From an uncultured Bacilli bacterium (GTDB lineage: Bacteria > Bacillota_I > Bacilli_A > RF39 > UBA660), in assembly GCA_934096705.1 (NCBI GenBank), contig CAKOMR010000007.1, forward strand, positions 1 through 64,000: DNA of 64,000 nucleotides, given 5' to 3'. The translations under genes and the position numbers were made by a program. Below are positions 36,886 through 46,483 of the stretch, piece by piece (positions within the stretch are counted from its first letter, which is position 1; each line of letters opens with the position of its first letter). The notes under the pieces are model-generated. The model was given only the letters and a program-made list of their open reading frames with translations, did no database searches and was not told the DNA's origin.

Positions 36886-37734
36886 TTACTCCTCTTTTAA
36901 ATATTTTGCACTTAAAATATAACCAACTAAAAGAAGTATCATACCAACTATAAATTCAGCTACTTTAATCTTATAACCAAATATTAATATTATTATATTT
37001 ACAATTGAAGCAAATACAAAACCTACAATAGCAAAATATGTTTTAATTTTATGCTTTTCAAGTAAATACTCCATAAGTTTACTAACAGCAATTATTCCTA
37101 TAAGCATGCCTATACCAAAAACTATTATTATAAAAATATTTGGATTCAAATTATTAAAATGAACAGTTTCAGAAATAATATTTAAAAGAGGTGTATAATA
37201 TCCTAAAATAACTAGTATAGCTGAGCCACTAACTCCTGGAATAATCATTGTACCTGCAGCAATTATTCCTACGCCAAATAGTTTTAAATAGCCAGCTAAA
37301 TCAGTGCTTATACTTACGCCTTCTTTACTTCCTAGAAGTGATATTCCAATTAAAATTAAAGCGCCAATAACTGTACATAAAATATTTGCTACAGAATATT
37401 TTTTTTCGGTCTTTTGAACTATCATCTTAACTCCGCCAAGGATTAATCCTACAAAAAATAATAATGTTGCAACAGGAAATTTATTTAATGTAATATTTAA
37501 AAGCAAACAACAACATATTGCAGATGCTACAACTCCTAGAGCAAAAAATATAATAAATTTTTTATTTTCCTTAAATGATGAAAAGAAATTATTTATTATT
37601 TTAATAATTCTTTCGTAAATTCCCATTGTCATAGCAAGAACTGATGAACTAATAGGAAATATAATACCAAAACCTATTACAAAACCTTTTAAAAATGTAA
37701 TAAGTGCACTATCTTCTTTTTTAGTCTTTGTCAT
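36886..37734 (-). CDS. popT: DUF368 family membrane protein, putative undecaprenyl-phosphate translocase
   Basis: The 282-residue protein has about eight or nine membrane segments. It carries the DUF368 pattern: GFGIIFPISSSVLAMTMGIYERII in two parts near the start and its internal repeat GTMIIPGVSGSAILVILGYY. DUF368 members (PopT) were recently shown to return the lipid carrier undecaprenyl phosphate to the cytoplasmic side during wall synthesis. The first-repeat motif PISSS replaces the usual PGVSG, while the second is intact. The start overlaps the upstream rmuC stop by 14 bases. Confidence 0.85.
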   Translation of the reverse strand: MTKTKKEDSALITFLKGFVIGFGIIFPISSSVLAMTMGIYERIIKIINNFFSSFKENKKFIIFFALGVVASAICCCLLLNITLNKFPVATLLFFVGLILGGVKMIVQKTEKKYSVANILCTVIGALILIGISLLGSKEGVSISTDLAGYLKLFGVGIIAAGTMIIPGVSGSAILVILGYYTPLLNIISETVHFNNLNPNIFIIIVFGIGMLIGIIAVSKLMEYLLEKHKIKTYFAIVGFVFASIVNIIILIFGYKIKVAEFIVGMILLLVGYILSAKYLKEE

Positions 37735-38800
37735 TTTCCACCTCTATCTTTTTGATTTCAACTCTATTTATAGAATCAAATTTCTTTGTAATTTTTTCTG
37801 TTGTCGTAGAAAGTTCATCTACGGAATTATTAACCGCCTTTATATTCTTAGATAGTTTATCCCAACGATCTTTATATCTTGAAAATTCTATACTTAATTT
37901 GTTTAATTCATCATGGATAACTTTAGCATACTTATCTCTTTCAATATTTTTAATAATCATTGATATTGTAGATAATGTAGATATTAATGTAGTTGGACCA
38001 GTTATCCATACCTTACTATTATAAGCATACGTAATAAGTTCAGGATGATACGCATTTATTTCTGCGAAAATTGCTTCTGCAGGTAAAAACATAATTGCCT
38101 CATCGCTAGTTACCCCTGGAATAATATATTTTTCCTTAATATCATTAATATGTTTCTTCACGTCTTGAACAAATAATTTTTCATAGTATAATCTTTCTTC
38201 TTTAGTCTTACTTTTATCAGTCATTTTTTGATAATTTTCAAGAGGAAATTTGCTATCAATAGAAATCGTTCCAAGCGGAGATGGAGCAAATAAAAGTGCA
38301 TCAACTATATATCCGTTTTCAAATTTATATTGAGATTTATAAATTCCAGTTGAAGAAGATCCAAAAGCATTATTTAAAATATATTCAAGACTAACTTCAC
38401 CGAAAGTCCCTCTTGTTTTTTTATCAGTTAACACACCTTGTAAAGAAATAATATCTGCTCCTAAATCATCAATTTTCTTTTGTGCTTCATCAATTTTTGA
38501 AAGTCTTTCCAAAACAGAGTTAAATGTTTTATTACTTTTTTCAAAGTTTTTATCAAGTCTTTCATTAACCATATCATTTATTAATGTTAGTTTTCTTTCA
38601 ACGCTTTCATTTAAAGAATCAAAATCTTCTCTTAAGATTTTAGAAAAATCATATTTAAAATCACCAATTGATTTTGTAATATTTGTATCAAATTTGCCTA
38701 ACTTTTCAACTATATCACTATTATTATTTTTTCTAGATAATAAAATAATCAGTAAAATTATAGTGAAAATTAAAAGGCCTATTATTATGTAATCTATCAT
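37721..38800 (-). CDS. rmuC: DNA recombination protein RmuC homologue
   Basis: The 359-residue protein begins with one membrane segment (IIGLLIFTIILLIILLS), then a long coiled coil (about 25-115). A nuclease-like core follows with RGTFGEVSLEYIL, the DALLF region, ISIDSKFPLENY, and FLPAEAIFAEI. RmuC limits DNA rearrangements by an unknown route. It overlaps the PH-domain gene before it by four bases and popT after it by 14. All family segments are present. Confidence 0.92.
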   Translation of the reverse strand: MIDYIIIGLLIFTIILLIILLSRKNNNSDIVEKLGKFDTNITKSIGDFKYDFSKILREDFDSLNESVERKLTLINDMVNERLDKNFEKSNKTFNSVLERLSKIDEAQKKIDDLGADIISLQGVLTDKKTRGTFGEVSLEYILNNAFGSSSTGIYKSQYKFENGYIVDALLFAPSPLGTISIDSKFPLENYQKMTDKSKTKEERLYYEKLFVQDVKKHINDIKEKYIIPGVTSDEAIMFLPAEAIFAEINAYHPELITYAYNSKVWITGPTTLISTLSTISMIIKNIERDKYAKVIHDELNKLSIEFSRYKDRWDKLSKNIKAVNNSVDELSTTTEKITKKFDSINRVEIKKIEVENDKD

Positions 38801-39201
38801 TTTTCAGCCTTTCTCATTATTTGCATTAATGTATTATCCATTTTAACAGGACTAATATAAATTTCTTTTCCATTTTTAAGTTTCAAAGCTATTCTTTTGT
38901 AAGAAGTTGAATAAAATGGATTTATATTGCTTACTATAAAGCATTTTTTTATTTGTTTATATGGAATAACTTTTTTTATAAAACCTGCTCTAATTGTAAT
39001 ACTTTTTTCATTAATTCTATAAACTCTAAAATAAAAAAATATTATTAAACCAAGAACAATTATTAAAAAAATTAATCCCAAAATAACATATAAAGTGCTA
39101 ACATGTAAAGATAGTATTATAGAAATAAAAGCTAAACAAACAGTAAAATAAATTCCAAAAAAAACATAATAAAAATTGTCATAATAATTTTTTATTTTCA
39201 T
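38797..39201 (-). CDS. PH-domain-containing membrane protein
   Basis: The 134-residue protein has two membrane helices (about 9-58) and then a bacterial PH-like domain beginning FRVYRINEKSITIRAGFIKKVIPYKQIKK (shown here in parts), ending DNTLMQIMRKAEK. This is the Firmicutes bPH_6-type layout of unknown function. It overlaps both the TasA-like gene before it (four bases) and rmuC after it (four bases), so the group is translated together. Confidence 0.7.
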   Translation of the reverse strand: MKIKNYYDNFYYVFFGIYFTVCLAFISIILSLHVSTLYVILGLIFLIIVLGLIIFFYFRVYRINEKSITIRAGFIKKVIPYKQIKKCFIVSNINPFYSTSYKRIALKLKNGKEIYISPVKMDNTLMQIMRKAEK

Positions 39202-39887
39202 TTGTCATCCTTACATCTAATGTTTTCCACATAAAAGTTTCCTGAAAAAGTTTTTCCTTGAATACTTGCTTGTGATTCTGCTAAAATATAAAATTTTAAA
39301 TTAATATTCCAAGATTGAGTTGTACCAGTACCATTTAAATCTTTTATTATTGCATCTTTAACAACAATTTTTTTATAGCCAACATTTTCAGTTTTTGCGC
39401 TCCATGATGAATCATATGCAAAGTTTTTTTCAGTACTGTAATTATTAATGCCAACATTTGTTCCCTTAATTGTTAAAGTTAATTCTTTGGAACTAGGATT
39501 TGTTACTGGAGTTTCAGCATCTCCATAAATCTTGCTATCAACATCATACTCAAATACAATATCATAAGTACAACTATAAGTACTTGAAGCAGTACCTAAA
39601 GTCAAAGTTACATTTAAATTACTGTTACTGTCAGCTACAACATCACCTGCTGAGGCATTTATCATATTTGCAAGCGTAGCATGTAAATCAAGTGGTGCCG
39701 TCGTAGAAACAAACGAAGAAGAAATTCCTGAACCTGTATTTACATTTACAGATGCTTTATTATTTACTCTAGTACTAAACGAACCAAAATATGCAAAAGA
39801 AGCACCCGCTACAATCGCAAGTAAAAAAATAATTGCAAAAATACTTGTTATATTTACCTTTTTAGTAATTTCATTATTTTCATTCAT
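39198..39887 (-). CDS. TasA-like secreted protein, paralogue of the 14.5 kb protein
   Basis: The 229-residue protein has a hydrophobic segment ending GASFAYFGSF, the SipW-type site, and a beta-rich domain. The core CTYDIVFEYDVDS and the end KTFSGNFYVENIRC parallel the protein at 14496-15182, clearly one family. Unlike that protein its composition is ordinary. It is the first gene of an operon reaching pduL and overlaps the PH-domain gene by four bases. It is probably a surface fibre subunit or a related extracellular protein. Confidence 0.6.
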   Translation of the reverse strand: MNENNEITKKVNITSIFAIIFLLAIVAGASFAYFGSFSTRVNNKASVNVNTGSGISSSFVSTTAPLDLHATLANMINASAGDVVADSNSNLNVTLTLGTASSTYSCTYDIVFEYDVDSKIYGDAETPVTNPSSKELTLTIKGTNVGINNYSTEKNFAYDSSWSAKTENVGYKKIVVKDAIIKDLNGTGTTQSWNINLKFYILAESQASIQGKTFSGNFYVENIRCKDDK

Positions 39888-39932
39888 AATAAATCTATCC
39901 TTACAACTAATATAATACTATATTTTAAGATT

Positions 39933-39972
39933 AAAAAAAAGAATAAATAATAAAATTTATTCTTTTTTTGTA
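39933..39972 (-). terminator. Terminator of the YfcC-family gene
   Basis: On the minus strand AAAGAATAAA pairs with TTTATTCTTT around an AT loop and is followed by a run of T. Confidence 0.8.
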
Positions 39973-39984
39973 AAATACCTTCTA

Positions 39985-41460
39985 TTAATAATAAACTATA
40001 GTAGCTAAAATTAATAGTGCAACTAGCATTAATAATGCAAACATCCAAACATATTTAAACCAAGATTTATAATCAATTTTTAAATATGATAATCCAACCA
40101 TTAAAAGACCACTTGTAGGTACGAAAATTTGAACAATTCCGTAAGTAGTAACATATAATGTGTGAATAAGTGATAAACTTTCAGAATATCCTGTGCTCAC
40201 AAATTTTCCTACTAAATAACCTGTGTATCCTAAATCAGCATGGAATATTGATGTTACAAATGCAGTTAAAGTAGCAATGTATGGATTAAATGTTTTAGTT
40301 AAACCATAAGACCAATTTGTAATAGTTGGAATAAATGGTGCCATATATGCAGTAACAAATACAGTATAAACTAATACATATAAACATACAGGTTTAAGCA
40401 TTTTCTTAGCTCCAGAACCAAAGTTTACTAAGTAATCATTAAATGATACTCTGTCCATAGCAGCAGCAATAACTGACATAATAAATACTATAACAGTTAT
40501 AGTTGTTATTTCAAATGAACCAAATGCAGTAGCGGATGTTCCTAATAAATATTTAAATAATGTAAAGTCCTTACCAATAGTTAAACCAGTTAACCAAGTA
40601 TGGAAGTCACTAAAAATAGTTATTTTGAAATAATTTTCCCAGTCGACAAAACCAAGTACTATAAATATAGCAAGAACTGCGAAAATTACTACTACTGGCC
40701 AAGTTGAAACTTTTCCTTTAACTTCTTCAACAGCAAATGGATCACTTTCAAGTTCTTCTTCAGTATTTACTTTCTTCTTATTTTTTCTTGTAAGACGTAA
40801 TACTAATAAAGCTTCATAACCAAGAAGTGCAATAACAGCTATGATAATACGATATTTTAATCCAATATCAATTCCCGTTCCAACATAATTGTTGAAAAAA
40901 CTTAAACTGTCAGTACCATAAGTACATCCTAAAGCACCTGCAATAATTGAACCAAATGTAACAATAAATGCAGTTAATTTATCAAATTTTGCATTTAATA
41001 AAATTGAAATTACAAAAGGAACAAATACTAATAAAGCAAATGTATTCTTTAAAAGTGATGCTAAAATTGCAAATAAGCATGAAATAATTATACTAAATAA
41101 AAGTTCTTTTCCTTTTATTTTTTTAGCAACTTTTTTAACTGTTGCCTCATAAATCTTTGTTTTAGATAAAACGCCATAAAATCCACCTAATACAAATAAG
41201 TAAATTATTGTTGTTAATCCAAAATATGCACCATAGTAAACTATAGATGTAAGATCTCCAAGGCCTAGACGGTTCATTCCGTATTCTGTATATGTTGTTC
41301 CGCTAAAATAACCATAAGGGATTACCCAAGTAAAACAAAATGCAACAAAGAAAATGATAAGTAACCATCTAAATAAATCGCTATGTTTGCTTTTACATGT
41401 TAATACTGCAAAAAATGCCGCAAGAGCAAGTACTATAACAATGCCAATAACAATTCCCAT
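39985..41460 (-). CDS. YfcC/DcuC-family membrane carrier
   Basis: The 491-residue protein has about 12-13 membrane segments and the pattern of the C4-dicarboxylate/basic amino acid anaerobic carrier family. GTTYTEYGMNRL and YFLVLGGFYGVL-type helices come early. A conserved SLLKNTFALLVFVPF segment and GTDSLSFFNNYVGTG follow, and VPTSGLLMVGLSY is near the end. YfcC-like members are suspected peptide or amino-acid transporters (arginine/ornithine-type). It is monocistronic with its own terminator. The substrate is not predictable. Confidence 0.8.
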   Translation of the reverse strand: MGIVIGIVIVLALAAFFAVLTCKSKHSDLFRWLLIIFFVAFCFTWVIPYGYFSGTTYTEYGMNRLGLGDLTSIVYYGAYFGLTTIIYLFVLGGFYGVLSKTKIYEATVKKVAKKIKGKELLFSIIISCLFAILASLLKNTFALLVFVPFVISILLNAKFDKLTAFIVTFGSIIAGALGCTYGTDSLSFFNNYVGTGIDIGLKYRIIIAVIALLGYEALLVLRLTRKNKKKVNTEEELESDPFAVEEVKGKVSTWPVVVIFAVLAIFIVLGFVDWENYFKITIFSDFHTWLTGLTIGKDFTLFKYLLGTSATAFGSFEITTITVIVFIMSVIAAAMDRVSFNDYLVNFGSGAKKMLKPVCLYVLVYTVFVTAYMAPFIPTITNWSYGLTKTFNPYIATLTAFVTSIFHADLGYTGYLVGKFVSTGYSESLSLIHTLYVTTYGIVQIFVPTSGLLMVGLSYLKIDYKSWFKYVWMFALLMLVALLILATIVYY

Positions 41461-41502
41461 ATTCTACCTCCTTAACAAAATTATACTACGTATAAAATAA
41501 AA

Positions 41503-41536
41503 AAAAAAGCAAATTACACTTTTTTTGCTTTATTTC
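41503..41536 (-). terminator. lysS terminator
   Basis: On the minus strand AAAGCAAA pairs with TTTGCTTT around a ten-base loop and is followed by nine T. It overlaps the lysS stop. Confidence 0.8.
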
Positions 41537-43017
41537 TTAATATTTTTCATAGTTGGGAATAAAATTACATCCCTAATTGAGTCTTGCTCTGTAAATAACA
41601 TTACAAGCCTATCAATGCCATAACCTATTCCACCTGCTGGAGGCATTCCATATTCAAGCGCTTCAATAAAGTCCATATCAATATCATTTGCTTCGTCATT
41701 ACCAAGATCTCTTTCTTTAAGTTGACTTTCAAACCTATCAAGTTGAGTAATTGGATCATTAAGTTCAGTATATGCATTAGCAAACTCTTTGCCTCCTATA
41801 AATAATTCAAATCTTTCTACAAATCTTGGATCACTAGGATTTGCTTTTGTAAGTGGGCTAATTTCTACTGGATGGCCATATAAGAATGTTGGCTGAATCA
41901 ATGTTTCTTCAACATACTTTTCAAAAAATAAATTTATAATGTGTCCTACAGTATGTTCATGTTCTTGAACTTCAATTTGATGCTCACTTGCAAGTTTTAA
42001 AGCATCATCGACACTCATTTCTTTAGAAAAATCAATACCAGTTATTTCTTTAATCGCATCAACCATACTAATTCTTTTCCAAGGTCCAGTTAGATTAATA
42101 TCATAACCGCACCAATTATATTCCATTTTACCTATTACTTTAGTAGCAATTTCTTGATACATTTTTTCAGTCATATCCATCATGCCTTCAAGATCAGAAT
42201 ATGCAAGATATGCTTCCATTAAAGTAAATTCAGGATTATGTTTAGGATCCATACCTTCATTTCTAAAAGTTCTGCCTATTTCATAAACTGCTTCCATTCC
42301 ACCCACTAATAATCTTTTTAAAGGTAACTCTAAAGCGATTCTTAAATACATATCAATATCTTGAGTATTATGATGAGTTATAAATGGTCTTGCACTTGCT
42401 CCTGTAAGAAGTGTTTGAAGTACTGGAGTTTCAACCTCAATAAATCCTCTATTATCCATAAAATTTTGGATACAGCGAATGATTCTTGGCCTAGTATAAG
42501 CAACTTTTCTAGTATCATCATTCATTATTAAATCAACATATCTACGACGATATCTTTCTTCAATATCAGTAAGTCCATGAAACTTTTCAGGAAGTGGTCT
42601 TAAAGCCTTAACCAAATGTGTATATTCAAGGCATTTAATTGTAACTTCACCAGTTCCTGTTTTCATAACTTTACCTCTTACGCCTACTATATCACCAATA
42701 TCAGCACTTTTAAATAAGTTATAAACATCTTCACCTACATCATTTATTGATATATATATTTGAATATTACCAGTTTTATCTTTTATAGAGAAAAATGAAG
42801 CTTTACCCATTTTTCTTATAAACATAATTCTACCAGCTACAGTTTCAATATCATTACGATTTTCAAATTCGTCATGAGAAATATCTGCATATTTTTCTTT
42901 TATTTCTTTTGCAAATCCACTTCTTTCAAATCTTTGACCAAATGGATCTATTCCAAGTTCATTAAGTTTTGCAAGTTTGTCTCTTCTTACTTGTTCTTGT
43001 TCTGTAAATTCTCTCAT
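41530..43017 (-). CDS. lysS: Lysyl-tRNA synthetase (class II)
   Basis: The 495-residue enzyme charges tRNA-Lys. It has an OB-fold anticodon domain ([20 protein letters not shown] in two parts) and class II motifs: motif 2 [20 protein letters not shown] (shown as [10 protein letters not shown] and [10 protein letters not shown]) and motif 3 [13 protein letters not shown]. All are intact. The start ATG at 43017 has an AGTGGTG site. It has no T-box and lies alone between terminators. Length is as expected for class II LysRS. Confidence 0.97.
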   Translation of the reverse strand: MREFTEQEQVRRDKLAKLNELGIDPFGQRFERSGFAKEIKEKYADISHDEFENRNDIETVAGRIMFIRKMGKASFFSIKDKTGNIQIYISINDVGEDVYNLFKSADIGDIVGVRGKVMKTGTGEVTIKCLEYTHLVKALRPLPEKFHGLTDIEERYRRRYVDLIMNDDTRKVAYTRPRIIRCIQNFMDNRGFIEVETPVLQTLLTGASARPFITHHNTQDIDMYLRIALELPLKRLLVGGMEAVYEIGRTFRNEGMDPKHNPEFTLMEAYLAYSDLEGMMDMTEKMYQEIATKVIGKMEYNWCGYDINLTGPWKRISMVDAIKEITGIDFSKEMSVDDALKLASEHQIEVQEHEHTVGHIINLFFEKYVEETLIQPTFLYGHPVEISPLTKANPSDPRFVERFELFIGGKEFANAYTELNDPITQLDRFESQLKERDLGNDEANDIDMDFIEALEYGMPPAGGIGYGIDRLVMLFTEQDSIRDVILFPTMKNIKK

Positions 43018-43046
43018 AAAATCACCACTGGGTATATTTTAACACA

Positions 43047-43082
43047 AAAAAAAATTATTAGAAAGTCCTAATAATCTTTTTT
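43047..43082 (-). terminator. Terminator of the NPDTG surface-protein gene
   Basis: On the minus strand ATTATTAG pairs with CTAATAAT around GACTTT and is followed by eight T. Confidence 0.8.
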
Positions 43083-43096
43083 AAACCTTTTAATTA

Positions 43097-43654
43097 TTAT
43101 ATTTTATAAAGTTTAGTTTTTTTCTTAGATACTGAATAAACACCAACTCCAAGAACTAAACCAACAGCAATAATAACTATTGGTAAGCTAGCACCAGTGT
43201 CAGGGTTAGTTGTACCTTGAGAACCACCATTTATTACAGCAATACTACAATCTTCTGTACTGTCTTTTGGAACTGTTACAGTAAGTGTTCCTACTTGGAA
43301 ATCATTTCCTGTGTCTGAAGAACCATTTTTGTCAAATACACAAGTTATTGTTGTTTCACCATCTGAATTTTTTCCGTTATTTGTAGTAGTGGCAACAAAT
43401 TCACCATAGTCTCCACATGTAGCTTCAGTAATAGCTTTGCCTAGTTTAAACTTTACAGTTTTTTTAGTAACTTTTTGATTTTCAGTGTTATTTTCTAAAG
43501 TTACTCTGATTTTGTATGTTCTTTGTTGATCACCATTATCAAGTTGTTTAGTTGTGTAATCATCTGGAACACTAACTTTTTCAGTTACAGCATTAACAAT
43601 TAATGGTAAACAAAACACACCTAAAACTAGTAAATAACTAAAAAACTTTTTCAT
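43097..43654 (-). CDS. Secreted protein with an NPDTG sorting signal
   Basis: The 185-residue protein starts with a classical signal peptide (MKKFFSYLLVLGVFCLP and VNA as cleavage motif). A beta-rich middle follows with two Cys in separate strands (ATCGDYGEF, TITCVFDK). It ends with a wall-sorting signal: NPDTGASLP at about 150-158, a hydrophobic helix and the basic tail SKKKTKLYKI. NPxTG motifs are normally cut by class B sortases. A class B-type sortase gene is divergent, 129 bases away. The ligand or function of the surface domain is unknown. Confidence 0.75.
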   Translation of the reverse strand: MKKFFSYLLVLGVFCLPLIVNAVTEKVSVPDDYTTKQLDNGDQQRTYKIRVTLENNTENQKVTKKTVKFKLGKAITEATCGDYGEFVATTTNNGKNSDGETTITCVFDKNGSSDTGNDFQVGTLTVTVPKDSTEDCSIAVINGGSQGTTNPDTGASLPIVIIAVGLVLGVGVYSVSKKKTKLYKI

Positions 43655-43782
43655 CCATCAACTCTCCTATCTTTATTATGACCTAATTATATCATAAAAT
43701 TCAAAAAAACAATATATTTTTAAAAAATTTATATTAAAAAATGTCAACTTGTGTTATCATATTAAATATAAGGTGGATAAAA

Positions 43783-45336
43783 GTGAAGATACTAATAAAG
43801 ATTAAAAACGATAGATTATGTTTTATTAACAAAAAAAAACTTAATATAGAATATAAAAATATGCTTAATACTAATGTAATTAGTAACAACGAACTTGTAT
43901 TTAGTGATGAGTATATTTTGTTAAATCAAAAAATAGTTTGTACATTTTTAAATGAACTTATAAAAACTTATTCTATAACTACTTTATCTTTTCAAAATAT
44001 TGAAGTTTTAAATATTATTCTTCCACTTATAAACAAATTCAAAAATATTAATTCTATTTATGTAGAATCTGAGGAAGTAATAAGTTATAAGCTTTGTGAA
44101 AAATTAAGAAAATTAAATGGTTTAAAATTTATAAGTTTTGAATACATTCCAGTATATATGTTTGAACTACTTGATAAGTATGGTATTATTCCAGAATCAA
44201 GAAGTGAAATATTATTTACATCAAACTTTATGCAAACTAATAATCTAAAAACATATTCTCAATTATTTTATAAAAATAATATATATTTACAGTTTCCATT
44301 ATCAACTGAAGATATTCAAGATTTTAATGCATTTTGTGATATTAATAGACATCTTAAAGTAATTCATATAAATAAAATTAATAAAGTAAATTTAGAACAA
44401 ATAATCTATATTTTAAAAGAAAATAATCAAAAAAATATTAAAATAATTTTACATGGTGATGAACATGATGAAAATGTCATTGAATATTTAAGAAAAAACA
44501 ATAAAATAATTAAGAAAAAATATAAAATTTCATTTAAATTAAAATATTCAGACAAATATATTGAAGACAACATTGTTAAAGAAACTAACAATGGAATATT
44601 AAGAATGTGTGGTCTTTTAATACTACTTATTGTTGCATTTTCTTTTATCTATGTTTTTTATGATAACTATACTTCAATGATGAAAGTAAGTAAAATTCAA
44701 AAAGAAGTTACTAAATATATTGAAGAAAAAGAAGTCAAAGAAGAAATTAAAACCGTAAAAACATTAAATGGTATAGAAATTAAGAATAATTATATTTACT
44801 CTCTTACAGAGATTAATCCTGATGTTGTTGGTTGGTTAAAAGTAAATAATACAAATATAGATTATGCTATTACACAAACTCTTGATAATGATTATTATTT
44901 AAATTATAACTTATATAAGAAAAAAGATAATAATGGTTGGCTATTTATGGACTATGAAAATAATATTACTCACACTGATGATAACATAATAATTTATGGT
45001 CACAATAGATATTTAAATGGTGTAATGTTTGGCACACTTAATAAAACCCTTTATAAAGATTGGTATACAAATAAAGAAAATCAAATCATAAGACTCGACA
45101 CTTTATATAATTCTTATAAATATCAAGTATTTTCTATTTATATAGTACCTACTACAAATGATTACTTAACAGTTAATTTTGATGATGCTAAGTCAAAGAT
45201 GGAATTTTTAGATAAAATAAAAAATCGTAGTATTTACGATTTTAATATCACACTTGATGAAAATAGTAAAATACTTACACTTTCTACTTGTCAAAGTGAA
45301 ACAACTAGACTTGTTCTTCATGCAGTACTTGTTTAA
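43783..45336 (+). CDS. srtB: Sortase (class B type) fused to a large N-terminal cytoplasmic domain
   Basis: The likely start is the GTG at 43783, which follows AAGGTGG; an upstream ATG at 43741 lacks a site. The C-terminal part (about 310-517) is a sortase: IIYGHNRYLNGVMF with the catalytic His near 406, LTLSTCQSETTRLVLHA with the Cys near 502 and the Arg near 508, as in class B enzymes. A membrane helix spans about 271-293. The preceding 270 residues face the cytoplasm if topology follows normal sortases. They are rich in Lys, Ile and Asn with a repeating beta-helix-like or LRR-like pattern, and match nothing I know. Normal SrtB is about 230 residues. Confidence 0.85.
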   Translation: MKILIKIKNDRLCFINKKKLNIEYKNMLNTNVISNNELVFSDEYILLNQKIVCTFLNELIKTYSITTLSFQNIEVLNIILPLINKFKNINSIYVESEEVISYKLCEKLRKLNGLKFISFEYIPVYMFELLDKYGIIPESRSEILFTSNFMQTNNLKTYSQLFYKNNIYLQFPLSTEDIQDFNAFCDINRHLKVIHINKINKVNLEQIIYILKENNQKNIKIILHGDEHDENVIEYLRKNNKIIKKKYKISFKLKYSDKYIEDNIVKETNNGILRMCGLLILLIVAFSFIYVFYDNYTSMMKVSKIQKEVTKYIEEKEVKEEIKTVKTLNGIEIKNNYIYSLTEINPDVVGWLKVNNTNIDYAITQTLDNDYYLNYNLYKKKDNNGWLFMDYENNITHTDDNIIIYGHNRYLNGVMFGTLNKTLYKDWYTNKENQIIRLDTLYNSYKYQVFSIYIVPTTNDYLTVNFDDAKSKMEFLDKIKNRSIYDFNITLDENSKILTLSTCQSETTRLVLHAVLV

Positions 45337-46393
45337 TAATTTTATTGTTATTTAATATTCTTTCATTACTTGATAAAGATATTGCTATATTACTATATTT
45401 TAAAGCAATATCTTTTTTATTTAAATAAAAAAGTATTACCGCATATAAATCATATATTTCTCCATTCCAAGCAAATGGTTCATTTATATAACTTTTACTT
45501 CTTTCTTTAATTAAGAAGGCTTTATTAAGAAGATCAAGAGCTATTTCATATTTTTTATCATTATAATATAGACTTGCAAGTTCCACATAAGGCTCTCTTA
45601 AATATGGAGATTCATTGATTGCCTTATTAAACCAAAATATAGCCTCATCTTTATAACCAACTTTCTGATAACATCTTGCCATAAATCTCATTGATGCACT
45701 TCTTTCATCTTTCCAAACACTATTTTTACAATTTAGATGTCTATGAAACATTTTAATTGCTTTCATATTTTGATTATGATACATATATTCTCTTGCTAAA
45801 TAATGAAGATTTCTATCATCATCTGGAGACTCCTTAACACTTAATTTTAAAAGTGGCAAATAATTACTTCTGGATTTTGATTTATCTTGATAATGATTTA
45901 AAGTTATACCATCAATTAATAAAATCTTTTCTTCTTTCAATGGATGCAAAACTTCATGAACTGGATGAGTCCAAACATAATCTTTTGTATGAATCTTATC
46001 TAAATAAAATGTTGTTGCAGGTTTGCCTTTCTCATCAAACGACCAATTATATAAATATTTAACTCTTGTATAAGATTTATCATAGTATTTTTCTAATTTT
46101 TTTCGCCATCCTTTATTAAAACGTTCATCTAAGTCAGTACACACATATAAATCATATTTTTTCTTAATCATTTTAAAAGACTCATTTCGTGCATTATCAA
46201 ATCTAAATGGAATAATTTTTTTACTTTTTACATAAATATTTAAAGATTTTAATATTTTCACACTATTATCACTGCTTCCAGTATCAAGAACATAAATAGC
46301 ATCAGCTTCTTTCATACTCTTATACCATTTTATAATATTTTTTTCTTCATTTTTACAAATTGCATAAACACAAATTTTTATATTAATCACCAA
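45305..46393 (-). CDS. Family 2 glycosyltransferase with C-terminal TPR-like repeats
   Basis: The first 220 residues form a GT-A glycosyltransferase domain: ICKNEEKNI, VLDTGSSDNSVKIL and CTDLDERFNKGWR as the DxD metal site. The remaining 140 residues are TPR-like helical pairs (about 215-345). This SPBc2-type layout is found in Firmicutes genes for surface glycans or protein glycosylation. The 3' end overlaps the sortase gene by 32 bases in convergent orientation, so each transcript is antisense to the other at its tail. The acceptor is unknown. Confidence 0.82.
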   Translation of the reverse strand: MVINIKICVYAICKNEEKNIIKWYKSMKEADAIYVLDTGSSDNSVKILKSLNIYVKSKKIIPFRFDNARNESFKMIKKKYDLYVCTDLDERFNKGWRKKLEKYYDKSYTRVKYLYNWSFDEKGKPATTFYLDKIHTKDYVWTHPVHEVLHPLKEEKILLIDGITLNHYQDKSKSRSNYLPLLKLSVKESPDDDRNLHYLAREYMYHNQNMKAIKMFHRHLNCKNSVWKDERSASMRFMARCYQKVGYKDEAIFWFNKAINESPYLREPYVELASLYYNDKKYEIALDLLNKAFLIKERSKSYINEPFAWNGEIYDLYAVILFYLNKKDIALKYSNIAISLSSNERILNNNKIIKQVLHEEQV

Positions 46394-46447
46394 TATATTT
46401 TATGAAATAAAAGAACTTTAAGAGATAATAAAAGTCTATATTTATTA

Positions 46448-46483
46448 ATTAAAAAAGTAGCATTTAATATGCTACCTTTTAAT
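46448..46483 (-). terminator. Terminator of the Ig-like membrane-protein gene
   Basis: On the minus strand AAGGTAGCAT pairs with ATGCTACTTT around ATTAA and is followed by a T-run. Confidence 0.8.
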
